DNA of 64,000 bases from Sthenelais limicola. Its lineage: Eukaryota > Annelida > Polychaeta > Phyllodocida > Sigalionidae. The translations under genes and the position numbers were made by a program. Positions 35,101 through 44,097 of the stretch are shown here, one piece after another (position 1 is the first letter of the stretch; the number at the start of each line of letters is the position of its first letter). Below the pieces are notes generated by a model, which made no database searches, had not been told where the DNA came from, and worked only from the letters and a program-made list of their open reading frames with translations. The stretch covers positions 1,588,383 to 1,652,382 of the forward strand of contig OW804098.1 in NCBI GenBank assembly GCA_942159475.1, in the 5' to 3' direction.

Positions 35101-38100
35101 ATTCCCTCAAACCACTTCCGTCCCCATAGATCAGTCCCTATAGATCAGTATCAAGACTTCCGTCTCCATAGATCAAGACTTCCGTCTCCATAGATCAAGA
35201 CTTCCGTCCCGATAGATCAACCCAACCTTGTCAAGTATAGAATGAAAAAAAAAAGCTAAAGGACCTGACGAGGCTCGAACCCTCAACGTTCTCTCAGAAG
35301 TCGAGCAGTCTAACCACTACCCTATGTAGCTGGTGGAGATATCGCGGCTGAATTTTGCTTCAGATCTCTTCCGGTCTACGTAACGTAAGCACACATATGG
35401 CTTTTACTTATTACTTGATTTCCATAGAGGAAAACTTCGCTATCAGGCTCAAACAATATTTAAAACATTTCTACCGATTCAAATCTTTTATTTATTTCTT
35501 TTTTAAGTCCCTAGACACACCGACACGGCATTCGTAACTTGGAAGTCTGATGCTTCGTTTGTTGACGTGCGGGTCACTTTCGAATGAAATCCTCCGTGCG
35601 CTATATAGACTACCGTACACAATGCAACGCCAAGTGAACGTGCACATGAGTGGCTATGCCGAAGGATCTCCACATCTCTTCTGGTCTACGAAACGTAAGC
35701 ACGTATAGCTTCTGAACTGGCCATTCATTTATTACTTGATTCCCGTCAACTAAATCTTCGCTATCGGGCTCAAACACTATTTAAAACATTTCTACCAATT
35801 CAAATCGTTTATTTATTTCTTTTTTAAGTCCCTAGACACACGCAACACGGCATTCGAGAACCGGAAGTGTCCGATGCTTTGGATAGCAAGCAGCGGAACC
35901 TTTCAAAAACACGCCGGCTGGCTGAACATAAACATTAGTGAATACGTACATCTGATTGGCTGTTGAAGCTGAATCTTCGTTCGGCCAGCCGTCGCGGTAT
36001 CATGTAGGTTCCGATTAAAGCGGTGCAATCACTTCCGGTCTCATAGAAAGGCTGACGACTCTCATGGCTTTGCATGATATTCAGGATGTTTTTGGATGTT
36101 TTTGGACAGAATAAAGAAGGTTTGTCTATCTTTTTGGCTCTAACATTAAGGGAATCTCATCAAATCAAGGGAATCTCATCAAATCTCTTCTAAAAGCAAT
36201 AATTTCCTCGGATTTTTCTGCTCTAGGTGTCTATAGCTTCGCCCTCGAACTTACCCTGACGCTTTAGACACCTCGAGCAGAAAAAACCTCGGAAATTATT
36301 CCTTAAATAATTATTGCATCCATGTTACGTAAATAACATCCATTATTATGTGTATCTATCATTATTATGCCTACATGGGTCAGGTCACCAGAAGATGTAG
36401 AATTGGCAACTCTACACATAATCATGATAACTACTAGCTATATCTGAGTATATTCGGCATTGAGTTGATCCAAAATATGTGTTTGGTTATGTTGAATTGT
36501 GTTCTAAGTCTATTTCTCATATTAAGTTTGAGTTCTTTGGGAAGGTTTCTAGCTGTGAACTGAGCACTTTGAGGAAATTTTGGTAATGTTGGCAATGCAC
36601 ACAACTGTATACAGTATTATCTTCATATAAATCTCTAAAGCCCATAAATAACACTTACCCTCAGTGAGAGTACTATCATCAGTGTGAGGTGGCTGTAGAC
36701 CTTGTAGGGTGGTCTCACCCAGTAGCTTCAGCACAGCCTGTTGATTGGTGTCCTGGAGAACTTGTAGGAAGGCCCTGTACCTCTTGATGTCTCCTTTCTG
36801 GATGTGATCAATGAGCCGGCGGACCTGTAGAAAGGGTGCCCCAGCAGCCTGGAGGATGGATATTAGACATGATTTGATGTGAAAGAAAGAAGTATTTGAG
36901 GCATCTAATCAATACCAAGACCATGGATGAATATTTACTAAACGTTGCTACTAATAACTAGAATATTTGATCAGTTTAATCCAATGTTGTAAAATTAACG
37001 TTTGCTCATATAACCTTACTATACTGAGAATATTAGACACAACTTGATGTGAGGGACAGAAGCATTGATGCCATTTAATCAATACCATGACAAAGTATGG
37101 ATATTAACTGAACTACTACTAATAGCTTTAATATATGATTAGATTAAACCACGATGTAAACTTAATGGTAGCATTTAACCAATACCAAGACAATGGACAA
37201 ATATTTACTGACATTGGAACTAGGTGCTACAATATATATGAAATCCCTTGTAGCAGTTATGGCTAACACCAAATAGATCATGGAGAGCTAGTGTAAGTAC
37301 TTCAATGCTCTGTTGGCTGAGGACATCAACAACCTTGTACTTCCTTAAGTAGGCCCAACTTGTTTCCAGCTGTATATTGCTCTCCAACTCAGGGCGGAGG
37401 TTGTCTAGTAGTTGGTAGTATGGAGTGTCCCAGAGTGCAGGATTGTCTCCCTGTGGAATCATTGCTTCTCCTGGTATATCAGTAATTATTAACTAATGTC
37501 ATTCATGTTTCTTTATTTTACATAGTTATCATTATTTGTTTCATTGTTCTTACCAAAATGGTATGTTCTTCTGTACGCATACAAATTTTCCAACCAATAA
37601 GTGCAAAGGTATTGTGTACAATGTTCATGACAAAGAGCACAGAGATGTACCATCTAAAGTGTAAGATAAAAATGCCAGTGCTTTTGGTAACTAGAATATT
37701 ATAATTATGCAAATAATTAAATCAAGTCAACCTATTATAATGGTTTATGTTTTACCTGTACATGAGGAAGGCTCCATCCCTATATCATGGTGGGCAGAGT
37801 GCCTTGCTGACTTGGGTGGGGATGGTCCCGCCCGTCCTGTTAAACAGACAAATAATGATATTAATATAAACTTATATGTAGTGTCCTAGATGGTAAGTTG
37901 GTATTTCACCTGGTTGTGACCAACTGAAGTCTTATAGATTCACCCTATGTTTGAGTTACCTTCTAATGACCCGCCACATTGTTTGTTGATGCCAAAGTGC
38001 TAGACAAGCCTATAGCTTATTGGCTAATGAATGACAGCATGAACTATGTATGATGTCACAAATGGGTGTGACATCATGAGACATCATTAAAATAAACATA

Positions 38101-38176
38101 TGATTTTTGGACTTTATATTATAGTCCCTTATGTATGATTGATATGAAAACAAAACTTACTTTCTTCACTCATCAT
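24892..38176 (-). CDS. CARD-NACHT NLR-like immune receptor, spliced gene model
   Basis: Exons 38176-38161, 37836-37756, 37470-37301, 36848-36659, 34348-34250, 32579-32441 and 32188-30650 join with phases 1, 1, 0, 1, 1, 2, 2, every junction in frame, giving about 744 residues. Order: 45-residue polar N-terminus, CARD (about 45-135), linker, NACHT. NACHT landmarks: Walker A GPVGCGKST, Walker B LYVFVDGIDE, sensor IVFVTTRDN, GFS motif (KGFSVKQGIQF), NPLRLLLVC and SFREF. Such proteins sense danger or microbes in the cytosol and assemble by CARD-CARD contacts. The stop is either at 30646 or, if donor GTAAGT at 30649 is used, in the terminal exon at 24892. No LRR repeats were seen. Confidence 0.72.
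26770..28585 (+). repeat. 1.8-kb CT-rich satellite (9-bp CTCTCTCTC-type units)
   Basis: Almost pure pyrimidine, largely tandem TCCTCTCTC nonamers, most regular at 28200-28430. The giant Leu/Ser ORF and its minus-strand Arg/Glu counterparts are repeat artefacts. On the minus-strand gene it would lie in the intron before the terminal exon, giving a purine-rich transcript. Confidence 0.95.
28620..30640. other. Spacer or intron with diverged repeats, no gene recognised
   Basis: Contains a diverged direct repeat of about 190 bp (29030-29225 and 29460-29635, both with TTTCTCTGTCTAC.GTTG and TGTATTTCA.TATAAGTCATT) and a retroelement-type tail at 29943-29980 (GAAGAGGCCCAACAGCCGAA, then AATAAACC). 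No phase-compatible exon was found. Confidence 0.4.
30646..32188 (-). CDS. NLR gene exon 7: NACHT ATPase domain
   Basis: About 513 residues. Acceptor CATTTCTAG at 32190-32189. Carries Walker A (GPVGCGKST), Walker B (VFVDGIDE), sensor (TTRDN), winged-helix motif (NPLRLLL) and a helical tail. A TAA follows at 30648-30646, but a perfect donor GTAAGT overlaps the last codons, so it can either terminate or splice onward. Confidence 0.85.
32441..32579 (-). CDS. NLR gene exon 6: pre-NACHT segment
   Basis: Acceptor TTCTTGCAG, donor GTAAGT. Encodes VMRVPIIDLFKKDMLDVSRN then YVEVVIRMDTDEG, the region before the P-loop. Both phases match neighbours. Confidence 0.7.
32648..33150 (+). repeat. 500-bp duplication, copy 1
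   Basis: Near-identical to 33738-34240 (shared CTCATGACATGCACAAACAC, GTTAGAGACAGCAGTGGGTG and TAAAGCCTCTATTTATTTCT). Appears to be the 3' part of a LINE, because copy 2 follows an RT C-terminal fragment directly. Confidence 0.8.
33222..33316. mobile_element. MITE family B end fragment
   Basis: TAGAGCTGCCAATTGTACAC then TTTTTTAAAATCTGACCC equals one family B terminus; the rest is missing. Confidence 0.5.
33350..33800 (+). pseudogene. LINE RT C-terminal fragment
   Basis: Conceptual plus-strand translation gives PILDYNSPIYNFATNNNMNK and IEHIQTRAVHI, then LCLMYKRFQEQ and DYKQFKQSL, the usual C-terminal region of CR1/L2/Jockey-type polymerases, with stops and frameshifts. Intronic to the NLR gene, opposite strand. 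Confidence 0.6.
33738..34240 (+). repeat. 500-bp duplication, copy 2
   Basis: Direct copy of 32648-33150. Its right edge ends ten bases before the donor side of NLR exon 5. Confidence 0.8.
34250..34348 (-). CDS. NLR gene exon 5: linker
   Basis: 99-nt phase 1-1 exon. Encodes a Gly/Ser/Thr/Pro-rich linker (GGFPTGGSTTHPAPSTSQAP). It sits at the edge of one copy of a 500-bp duplicated block. Confidence 0.65.
35114..35220 (+). repeat. Tandem repeat, about 22-bp unit
   Basis: Four to five copies of CATAGATCAAGACTTCCGTC with small changes. Confidence 0.85.
35258..35345 (-). repeat. tRNA-like SINE head
   Basis: Minus strand carries A-box-like TAGGGTAGTGGTTAGA and B-box-like GGGTTCGAGCC with a pairing T-arm. 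The acceptor arms do not pair, so this is a tRNA-derived repeat rather than a working tRNA. Confidence 0.5.
35361..35565 (+). repeat. 205-bp direct repeat, copy 1
   Basis: Shares TCCGGTCTAC, CAATATTTAAAACATTTCTA and TTTTTTAAGTCCCTAGACAC with 35670-35880. Confidence 0.75.
35670..35880 (+). repeat. 205-bp direct repeat, copy 2
   Basis: Same blocks as copy 1 at about 310 bp spacing. Both lie in the intron between NLR exons 4 and 5. Confidence 0.75.
36198..36300. mobile_element. Hairpin or foldback element
   Basis: Inverted arms of about 36 nt, AATAATTTCC.CGG.TTTTTCTGCTC and GAGCAGAAAAAACC.CGGAAATTATT, around a 30-nt centre. Confidence 0.65.
36371..36555. mobile_element. MITE family B copy, diverged
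   Basis: GGGTCAGGTCACCAGAAGAT, AATTGGCAACTCTACAC, then GAGTATATTCGGCAT and GGTTATGTTGAATTGTGTTC match the family B interior. Confidence 0.5.
36659..36848 (-). CDS. NLR gene exon 4: C-terminal CARD helices
   Basis: Acceptor CATCCTCCAG, donor GTAAGT. Encodes FLQVRRLIDHIQKGD and YRAFLQVLQDTNQQAVLKLL, the CARD pattern of helices 4-6. A second acceptor (CTACAG) 24 nt further in keeps frame and could be used alternatively. Confidence 0.72.
37301..37470 (-). CDS. NLR gene exon 3: N-terminal CARD helices
   Basis: Encodes YYQLLDNLRPELESNIQLE and LRKYKVVDVLSQQSIE, matching CARD helices 1-3. The donor (GTACTT) is weak but is the only one in the phase the next exon needs. Confidence 0.65.
37756..37836 (-). 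CDS. NLR gene exon 2
   Basis: 81-nt phase 1-1 exon, acceptor TTTAACAG, donor GTAAAA. Encodes a proline/serine/histidine-rich stretch (GPSPPKSARHSAHH). No domain. Confidence 0.6.
38161..38176 (-). CDS. NLR gene exon 1: start codon
   Basis: Two adjacent ATGs (MMSEE), then donor GTAAGT. An in-frame TGA four codons upstream (38188-38186) fixes translation start here. A possible 5' UTR acceptor (CACCTTGTAG) lies about 40 bp upstream, so an untranslated exon may exist. Confidence 0.6.
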
Positions 38177-38330
38177 GGAACCGGAGAGTCAATCAGGAAC
38201 CAATGTGTTTGCCCTACAAGGTGAAAATACACATATGTTTTATATCATTTTTAACATCAATATGGATAATTCAATAACACAAAGGCAGTGCAAAAGTGTG
38301 AGCCTACCTTTACATTATATTTACACTAAC

Positions 38331-38392
38331 CCTGATGAAGATTTAATGGCACCGAAACATTGGTCAGATTGCAAATAGAAATACAGCTACTT
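38331..38392 (+). repeat. Retroelement-type 3' tail motif
   Basis: CCTGATGAAGATTTAATGGC then ACCGAAACATTGGTC, the recurrent gatgaag...ccgaaac pattern. Adjacent to the NLR gene 5' end. Confidence 0.35.
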
Positions 38393-38942
38393 TATGAATT
38401 ACTTTTAGGGTCATATCGCGGATCTGATGTTATATGCTCTATGAAACAAATTTACAATTATTTTGATACAGAGATTTTGAATGTGTAAATACACAGCATA
38501 ATCAGTAGTAGTAAAATCTAAAGTAGGTAACTTGTATTCCCAGGATATACAAGCTACAGTCATATGTAACATATGTGATGCGTTTTAGGAAAGTGTCAAA
38601 CTTTGGTTTTTTCGAGATATCAGTGTAAAATCCTGATACAAACTTAGAGGATTTATTTTTATGAATCTCATTCGGACATACATCTGCCACGCCCCCTACC
38701 GACTGAGAGGCTAACTAACTTTCTTCCCGCCACACACTCATGGGTCACTTCCAAAAGTCCAAAGTACAGGTCGCTGTCCATGTCTAATCGTTATCTCAAA
38801 GTTGATCATGTGGGAAGGGAGGGGAGGGAATGACTGCAAGGACCTGGTCATAATACAATGGATTGGTCAGGTGCGACATTGGTCACTCCAACACTAGGAG
38901 GTGAAAAAGGAAACAATCCTAATGGTAATATTAGAAAACCTA

Positions 38943-39028
38943 TTTGACACCAGTTTACATTTGACTTTCCATAAGAAAACAGTAACTGTTTTCTCATGGA
39001 AAGTCAAACGTAAACTAGTTGGCGTAAA
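38943..39028. repeat. Near-perfect 86-bp palindrome
   Basis: Arms of about 40 nt (CAGTTTACATTTGACTTTCC / GGAAAGTCAAACGTAAACT) meet at CAGTAACTG with essentially no loop. About 770 bp upstream of the NLR start codon. Confidence 0.7.
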
Positions 39029-39764
39029 AGAAGTTGCTGTAAATTATATTTGAAACCCTTATTAAACCCTTATTTTATTTCACCTTTGAATGTGTTCAAT
39101 ATGCATGGCCCATTGGCTTAGCCCTGAGAGTGCAACTCAGTCACTCTAATGATCATACTATTAGCTCATATAAATCAGTCGCGAGATTAAAAAAATAATT
39201 GAATACATTCATTAGAGGAATTTACTGCAAAACAGTAAAGCAAAATAACTGAATGTGACACTGCAGAATAAAATAACTTTGTGTTCTAAAATATAGCCCG
39301 GACCCTCACAGGTCTAAAAAAGCGGCGAGTAGAGATACAACATTGACAGCTGTCATGATGTAAACAAAGACGTTGACGCCAACCAAGACAAATGTAAATT
39401 TGATAATAAACATAAATCTGTCATATTCGCATAGATTTGAATAAGTGAAGGCGAAAAAAATACAAAGAAATCTGCGGAAATTGCTGTGAAATCAATATCA
39501 TCGCTTGGTTTTGGTATCAAATGCACAGTTGGTTGGATACCACTGCTGTGCGATGATATGGTTTCCAGCTTCGTCCCTTGGTTGTTTTTGTCTTATTTTA
39601 GGAAATTGCTCATGAAACAGTGAAACAGGTTCCAACTATGCCAAAGGGTGTACACCAAAATAATCGTGGCAATATATTGTCACAGAAGTAACTATATATT
39701 CTCTAATTATTATTTAATTATTTTATCTTTATTTTAATTTGATTTTATCATCTAATTATTAATT

Positions 39765-39880
39765 ATTATTATTATTTAGATATTGATAAATATTAAGCCC
39801 AGGAAACAGATGTGCAACACTGGCAACTAGACACTGAAAGGAACATAGGCAAGAATCACAGAGACTGTGACATATGCATG
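39765..39880 (+). repeat. Dispersed repeat, copy 1
   Basis: Shares ATATTAAGCC, AACAGATGTGCAAC and GAACATAGGCAAGAATC with 61505-61600. Family not identified. Confidence 0.55.
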
Positions 39881-40166
39881 CATGTATGGTCAGTTCTCAT
39901 GAAACAGGCCCACAGACAATCCCTCCCAGGCATCCTTGGGTGATATAATAAGGTTTGATAGCTTTTAAACAAAAATTAACAGATGCAGCACAAATAGAGC
40001 TTTCTGGGGCAGCATTGTTTTGTGTCTCTAGAATAAACAATACAATTTCTATTTTCAAAGAAGATTTACATAGTTCTATTAACCCGGTTGTCAGAAGGTT
40101 GTAAAGTATATTTTCTGCTTGAATTTATACCTCTATCTGTTGGCTGTGTGCCCTTACAAAAATATA

Positions 40167-40402
40167 TGGTCAGATTTTCAGAAAATGTACAATTGGCAGC
40201 TGTACAGATTTAGCAAATTCTGCTAAATTAGGCTGAAAAATGGTCAATGCTAGGTAAATTTGAGTATATTCTGCATTTCATAGATGCTAGCAATCTGTCT
40301 GGTTATGTTGAACTGTATTTTGAACTTTATTTTTGCCTGAAATTTGGGTTATTTGCACTCAGGAGATTGACGAAGGTGAATTGTACATTTTCTGTCGACT
40401 TT
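40167..40402. mobile_element. MITE family B, near-complete copy
   Basis: Left end GGTCAGATTTTCAGAAAATG, then TACAATTGGCAGCT; right end AATTGTACATTTTCTGTCGA is the inverse. About 235 bp, no ORF. Confidence 0.7.
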
Positions 40403-40832
40403 TAGTCTCTAACGTAGCATGCGCTACTAGCATACATCTATGTGTGTGTATGTGAAGGCATAAATATTTTTAAAATTACAGAATGAAGTTGTGTTTCTTT
40501 ATTTCTACAAAAATTATATTTTACAAACATTATTCTCAGATGGAGTATTTAATAACTTATACCTAAGTAAAGTGCAACTCACTAAAATCCGCATCCCATC
40601 AGTAGTAAATTATATTATATTTTATTCTATTATAATTGGTGAATTATATTGTGATTTATTATACACGCATTGCTCTGAAAACAACATATCTAGAGTGATT
40701 CATGCATATTGCGTATTTCACTAGTAATTTACACAGGGTTGTCCTGGCAACCAATCTGTTTTTGACTAAGATTACCGCTGAAATTCAAATTTATGACTTC
40801 AAATTTATTTTTTCTATTTTCATGATTGAAAG

Positions 40833-40836
40833 CATG
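40833..40836. repeat. Target-site duplication, left (CATG)
   Basis: CATG abuts the left LTR and recurs at 52368-52371 after the right LTR. Confidence 0.75.
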
Positions 40837-41308
40837 TGTAGTGATCTTTCGGATCCGATCCGCTCTACTACGCCGATAAAAGACTCAAACTAGGATAAAC
40901 CTTCTGCACAGCTTTTATTAGCTTTCACGGGGCAATCTCCCCAACGACTTGACCAGTCGAGATGGTCCAGCCACCTCGTTAACCCTACACCAACACAGCT
41001 ATGGTGTCTTATTCGTGGTCGATGAACATAACCAAAGGAATAATACCCTTTCTCACGAATGTCAGAATGTTACATATAGCAGCATGGTACAAGAGGTTTG
41101 TAATAGAAGCATAAAGATTGGCATACATAAAAGGTAATATAAGAATAATAGGAAAACTTCTTCCTAGAAAGGTAAAACTGGTAATATAAGCCGGTACTGC
41201 CCACTGGGTTAGTACAAGCGTACCAACCTCAGCGGACAGCACCACACAACAGTAAAACTGGACACTAAATGTCCCAGACCTTCTTATATTATACCCAAAC
41301 CCACTACA
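40837..41308 (-). repeat. 3' LTR (element sense is minus)
   Basis: 472 bp, ends TGTAGTG/CACTACA. Identical by eye to 51896-52367. On the minus strand it has TATA-like TATAATATAAG near the start and AATAAAAG in the second half. Confidence 0.95.
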
Positions 41309-41322
41309 ATACTCCCCCTTTA
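41309..41322 (-). promoter_or_regulatory. Polypurine tract
   Basis: Minus strand reads AAAGGGGGAGTAT immediately before the 3' LTR, the plus-strand DNA primer of reverse transcription. Confidence 0.8.
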
Positions 41323-41786
41323 ATAAAAAGAGTTTAACATCAATATAAACTCGGCAACAAGGCAGTAATAAACAGCATAAACACACCAGAGACAAATCCG
41401 TTGAAAAACAGTAGACTTCGGACAAAATAAAAGGTACGTCCGAACCACTCACACACATCCGTAGAAGTGAAGAAAAATTTTCAAAGACATAAAGGAGCAT
41501 TTGTGTCCTCACTATTCTACAGAATCCAGTGAAAGTAGTTAAATATAAAATATAGTCCGCAGAACGGATTCAGATCTCTCCTTCTGAGAGAATCAGAATA
41601 AAGTCACTGTTCGAAAATATATATCAACGTCTCACTCTCTTTTTGGTGGTAACAAGTCCGGAGGGATGTCCGTGGGCAAAGCAGTATGTCAGAGAAGCGT
41701 AGCTCGACGCTGACACAGCGGAGGGACGTCTTGAAATGCTCGACGCTGCGTCAGCGGAGGCTTACAACTGCGGAGAGGGAGTTGGT

Positions 41787-44057
41787 TTAGGCGACGTCCA
41801 TGGCGTTGTCGTCGGCCTGGTCCGGGTCCTCGGCTTCCTTGGAAGGATCCGCGGGGGCTGTTGGCTCAGCAGCTGGCTCCTTGGTTTTGAGGGGCGTGAC
41901 AGCAGCCTCCGGAGTTCCGAAGATGCTTCCTAGGAAATAGGAACCATCAGTCGTATCCTCAGCAACTGTCCTGCTTACCAAAGGTGGAGAAGACCGTGGA
42001 GCAGGGACAGAAGCGGGCTTAATCTGCGCCAGCAGCCTGGTCAGCAGCTCGTATTGAGCAGCGTCCACACTTACTGCTGCACCGCCGGACGCAGACACAA
42101 CTGACGTGCTGGCAACAGCTCCGCCGGGCTGGGTGGTCTGCTCCACCTCCACACTTCTCACCACTTGATCCAAGTCCTCTGGAGTACTAGATCTCCCGCA
42201 CTCTGCTAATTCTCCCTTGAGACTGGCGTTCTCCTCAGTCAAGCTGCGGATTACGCCGTCCTTCTTCTCAGCAGAAGTGCGGAGGACTTGAATCAACTTG
42301 GCCTGAGTTCTTATTGTCTCACGGAGAGAGGCCACCTCCCCGATCTGTTGCTGGACTCCTTGCAGCTGACGCAACGGAGTGGTCAGTGTCGCCAAGGAGG
42401 ACTGCACTTGCTGCTGTGCTGCGTCTGAAGCTGCCCGGAGGGTCAGCAAACAGCGCTGCACTTCTTCCGTAGCAGTCTTCACCAGTTTGTCAGTGTCGAC
42501 TGCTTCCGGCAACTTAGAGACCAGATCTTCTGTCTCTTTCTGAGCCTTGCGGCCTCTCTTGGCAGCGGGTGGGGCAGGGGACACTAGTTCCGCGGATGCT
42601 GAGCGCCCGCGCTTCTGTGCATCACCTGCTCCACCTTTTGGAGCACTCCGGCCAGAGCTGCTACTGGAGCCCTTCACGCGTCCACCTCTACCTCCGGCTT
42701 TGCCCTTACTTCCACCAGAGCTTCCGGGAGCGCTGGTTCCGGCAGTAGGGGAAGAAGAAGTTTCCTTCTCCTTGGCTGAAGCCGACTTAGTGGCAGTCTT
42801 GGTGACGGACTTCATCCGGCGCATGACCCGAAGGTGCTGCGCCGAACAGTACGTCATCCTCAAGAACGCACTATTGTTCACAATAGTAGGGATGACGCTC
42901 ATCACCCTACCCACTGCCTTCTCCCGGGACTGGTTGTGAATGACCGACTCGCCATTCATCAGGTGTTTCACCAACTCGACCCTCCGATCAAGCACCTGGG
43001 AGCAGTTGGGGTAGGGACATATCCATGCCTTCTCGTTCAAGCGAGGGTACCTACAAACCATGAAGGGGCAACGGAAGCCCGGCTGCCATAGTTTGTGCAC
43101 GCTAGACAACTTCCCGTAGGTTCCGGAGTCTAGACTGTCCTCGCGGACGAGTTCCGGCCACAACACCTCTTCATACCTGGCCATTTGCTTGTCAGTGAAG
43201 TCCTTTTCCTCAGAATCGGACTCCGCTGGCGCCTGGTTACTGGATCCAGGTTGATCCAGTGCAGGGTTCATTGGCACCAGCTCTGCCAGGTCCATGTCTG
43301 CCTTGAACTTCGGGAAGGATCCCAAGGTAGACAGCTGGATCCGGCGGGCCTCCGAGCGGTGCTCGTGCTCACACTTCAGCTTCCTGATCCGAGGAAGCTG
43401 GGAGATACCTTGAGGGGCTTGACCCCTACTTCGTGAGACACTAGTCCGACTAGTGCCAGCAGCTTGGGAATCAGCGACTTTGGTCCTTGACGACCTTGTC
43501 GAGCTGCGGCCTCTTGTCTCACTCGCCGGAGGAGGGTCTGGCCTGGGAGAGGGAGAGCGAGAACGGGAGCGGGACTTCCTGGTTGAGGAAGACCTACTCT
43601 CATCACTTTTCCTCGGAACAGACTGCTTCCTCGGACTCCGGCGCAATGGTGGCACTTCCACCTTAGAGCTAGGGTCTGAATCCGAGGGCTTGCCGGACTG
43701 CTTGCCGGACCGCTTGGTGGCGGACTTGTCCTTGGACGGGTTGTCCTTGGACGTTGCGGACTCCTTGGCTACCTTGTCAGCCACCACCTTGCAAATTTTC
43801 TCGACCTTGGACTGCTTGTCCTTAAAGGTCTCGGACTCAAGGCCCACTGCAGGATTTTCACCTGTCTCCTTTTCCGTCTCGACTTCCATCATCATCTCCG
43901 CCTCACCGTCCGGAAACGGGGCTGGAGGTTGCACCTCGGGTGCGGATCCTGTGTGGAGTAGGCCGTCTAGCACTGCGGCCGCCTCCTCCTCCGTCAGAGG
44001 CTCTCCCTCGGACTCGGACAGTCCGAGCTCTTCCTGCTCGAATTTGTGGTCGGACAT
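41787..44057 (-). CDS. ORF3 of the retrotransposon: SR-rich, zinc-finger, coiled-coil protein in env position
   Basis: About 756 residues from ATG 44057; the upstream extension starts at TTG and is unlikely to be used. Order: acidic N-terminus (EGEPLTEEEAAAVLDGLL), long Lys/Ser/Arg-rich disordered part (RKSRSRSRSPSPRPD near residue 170), cysteine-rich unit at about 335-365 (FRCPFMVC; then CPYPNC...VKHLM...VIH, spacing C-x4-C-x12-H-x8-H), Gly/Ser-rich stretch, coiled coil at about 540-620, acidic C-terminus (DPDQADDNAMDV). No signal peptide, membrane span or furin-type site, so not an envelope. It could bind RNA or chromatin. The minus strand has acceptor TTAATTGTTGCAG about 27 nt before the ATG, suggesting a spliced mRNA. 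Confidence 0.85.
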   Translation of the reverse strand: MSDHKFEQEELGLSESEGEPLTEEEAAAVLDGLLHTGSAPEVQPPAPFPDGEAEMMMEVETEKETGENPAVGLESETFKDKQSKVEKICKVVADKVAKESATSKDNPSKDKSATKRSGKQSGKPSDSDPSSKVEVPPLRRSPRKQSVPRKSDESRSSSTRKSRSRSRSPSPRPDPPPASETRGRSSTRSSRTKVADSQAAGTSRTSVSRSRGQAPQGISQLPRIRKLKCEHEHRSEARRIQLSTLGSFPKFKADMDLAELVPMNPALDQPGSSNQAPAESDSEEKDFTDKQMARYEEVLWPELVREDSLDSGTYGKLSSVHKLWQPGFRCPFMVCRYPRLNEKAWICPYPNCSQVLDRRVELVKHLMNGESVIHNQSREKAVGRVMSVIPTIVNNSAFLRMTYCSAQHLRVMRRMKSVTKTATKSASAKEKETSSSPTAGTSAPGSSGGSKGKAGGRGGRVKGSSSSSGRSAPKGGAGDAQKRGRSASAELVSPAPPAAKRGRKAQKETEDLVSKLPEAVDTDKLVKTATEEVQRCLLTLRAASDAAQQQVQSSLATLTTPLRQLQGVQQQIGEVASLRETIRTQAKLIQVLRTSAEKKDGVIRSLTEENASLKGELAECGRSSTPEDLDQVVRSVEVEQTTQPGGAVASTSVVSASGGAAVSVDAAQYELLTRLLAQIKPASVPAPRSSPPLVSRTVAEDTTDGSYFLGSIFGTPEAAVTPLKTKEPAAEPTAPADPSKEAEDPDQADDNAMDVA

Positions 44058-44081
44058 AGCGAAATGAACGATACACTTACT

Positions 44082-44096
44082 CTGCAACAATTAAGG
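44082..44096 (-). promoter_or_regulatory. Candidate splice acceptor for ORF3 mRNA
   Basis: Minus strand TTAATTGTTGCAG, with AG placed just before the leader of ORF3. A donor-like CTGTAG/GTGAAC lies in the element leader (51851/51850). Confidence 0.45.
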
Positions 44097-44097
44097 A

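Noticed and set aside
35258..35345. Functional tRNA gene
   Set aside because: Internal boxes are good but the 5' and 3' acceptor arms do not pair.
41009..41512. 167-codon hydrophobic minus ORF starting in the 3' LTR
   Set aside because: Non-coding LTR sequence read through; the same residues appear in the 5' LTR. Not an envelope protein.
43453..44067. 204-codon plus-strand ORF opposite ORF3
   Set aside because: Antisense shadow of the retrotransposon ORF3, serine-rich by codon complement.
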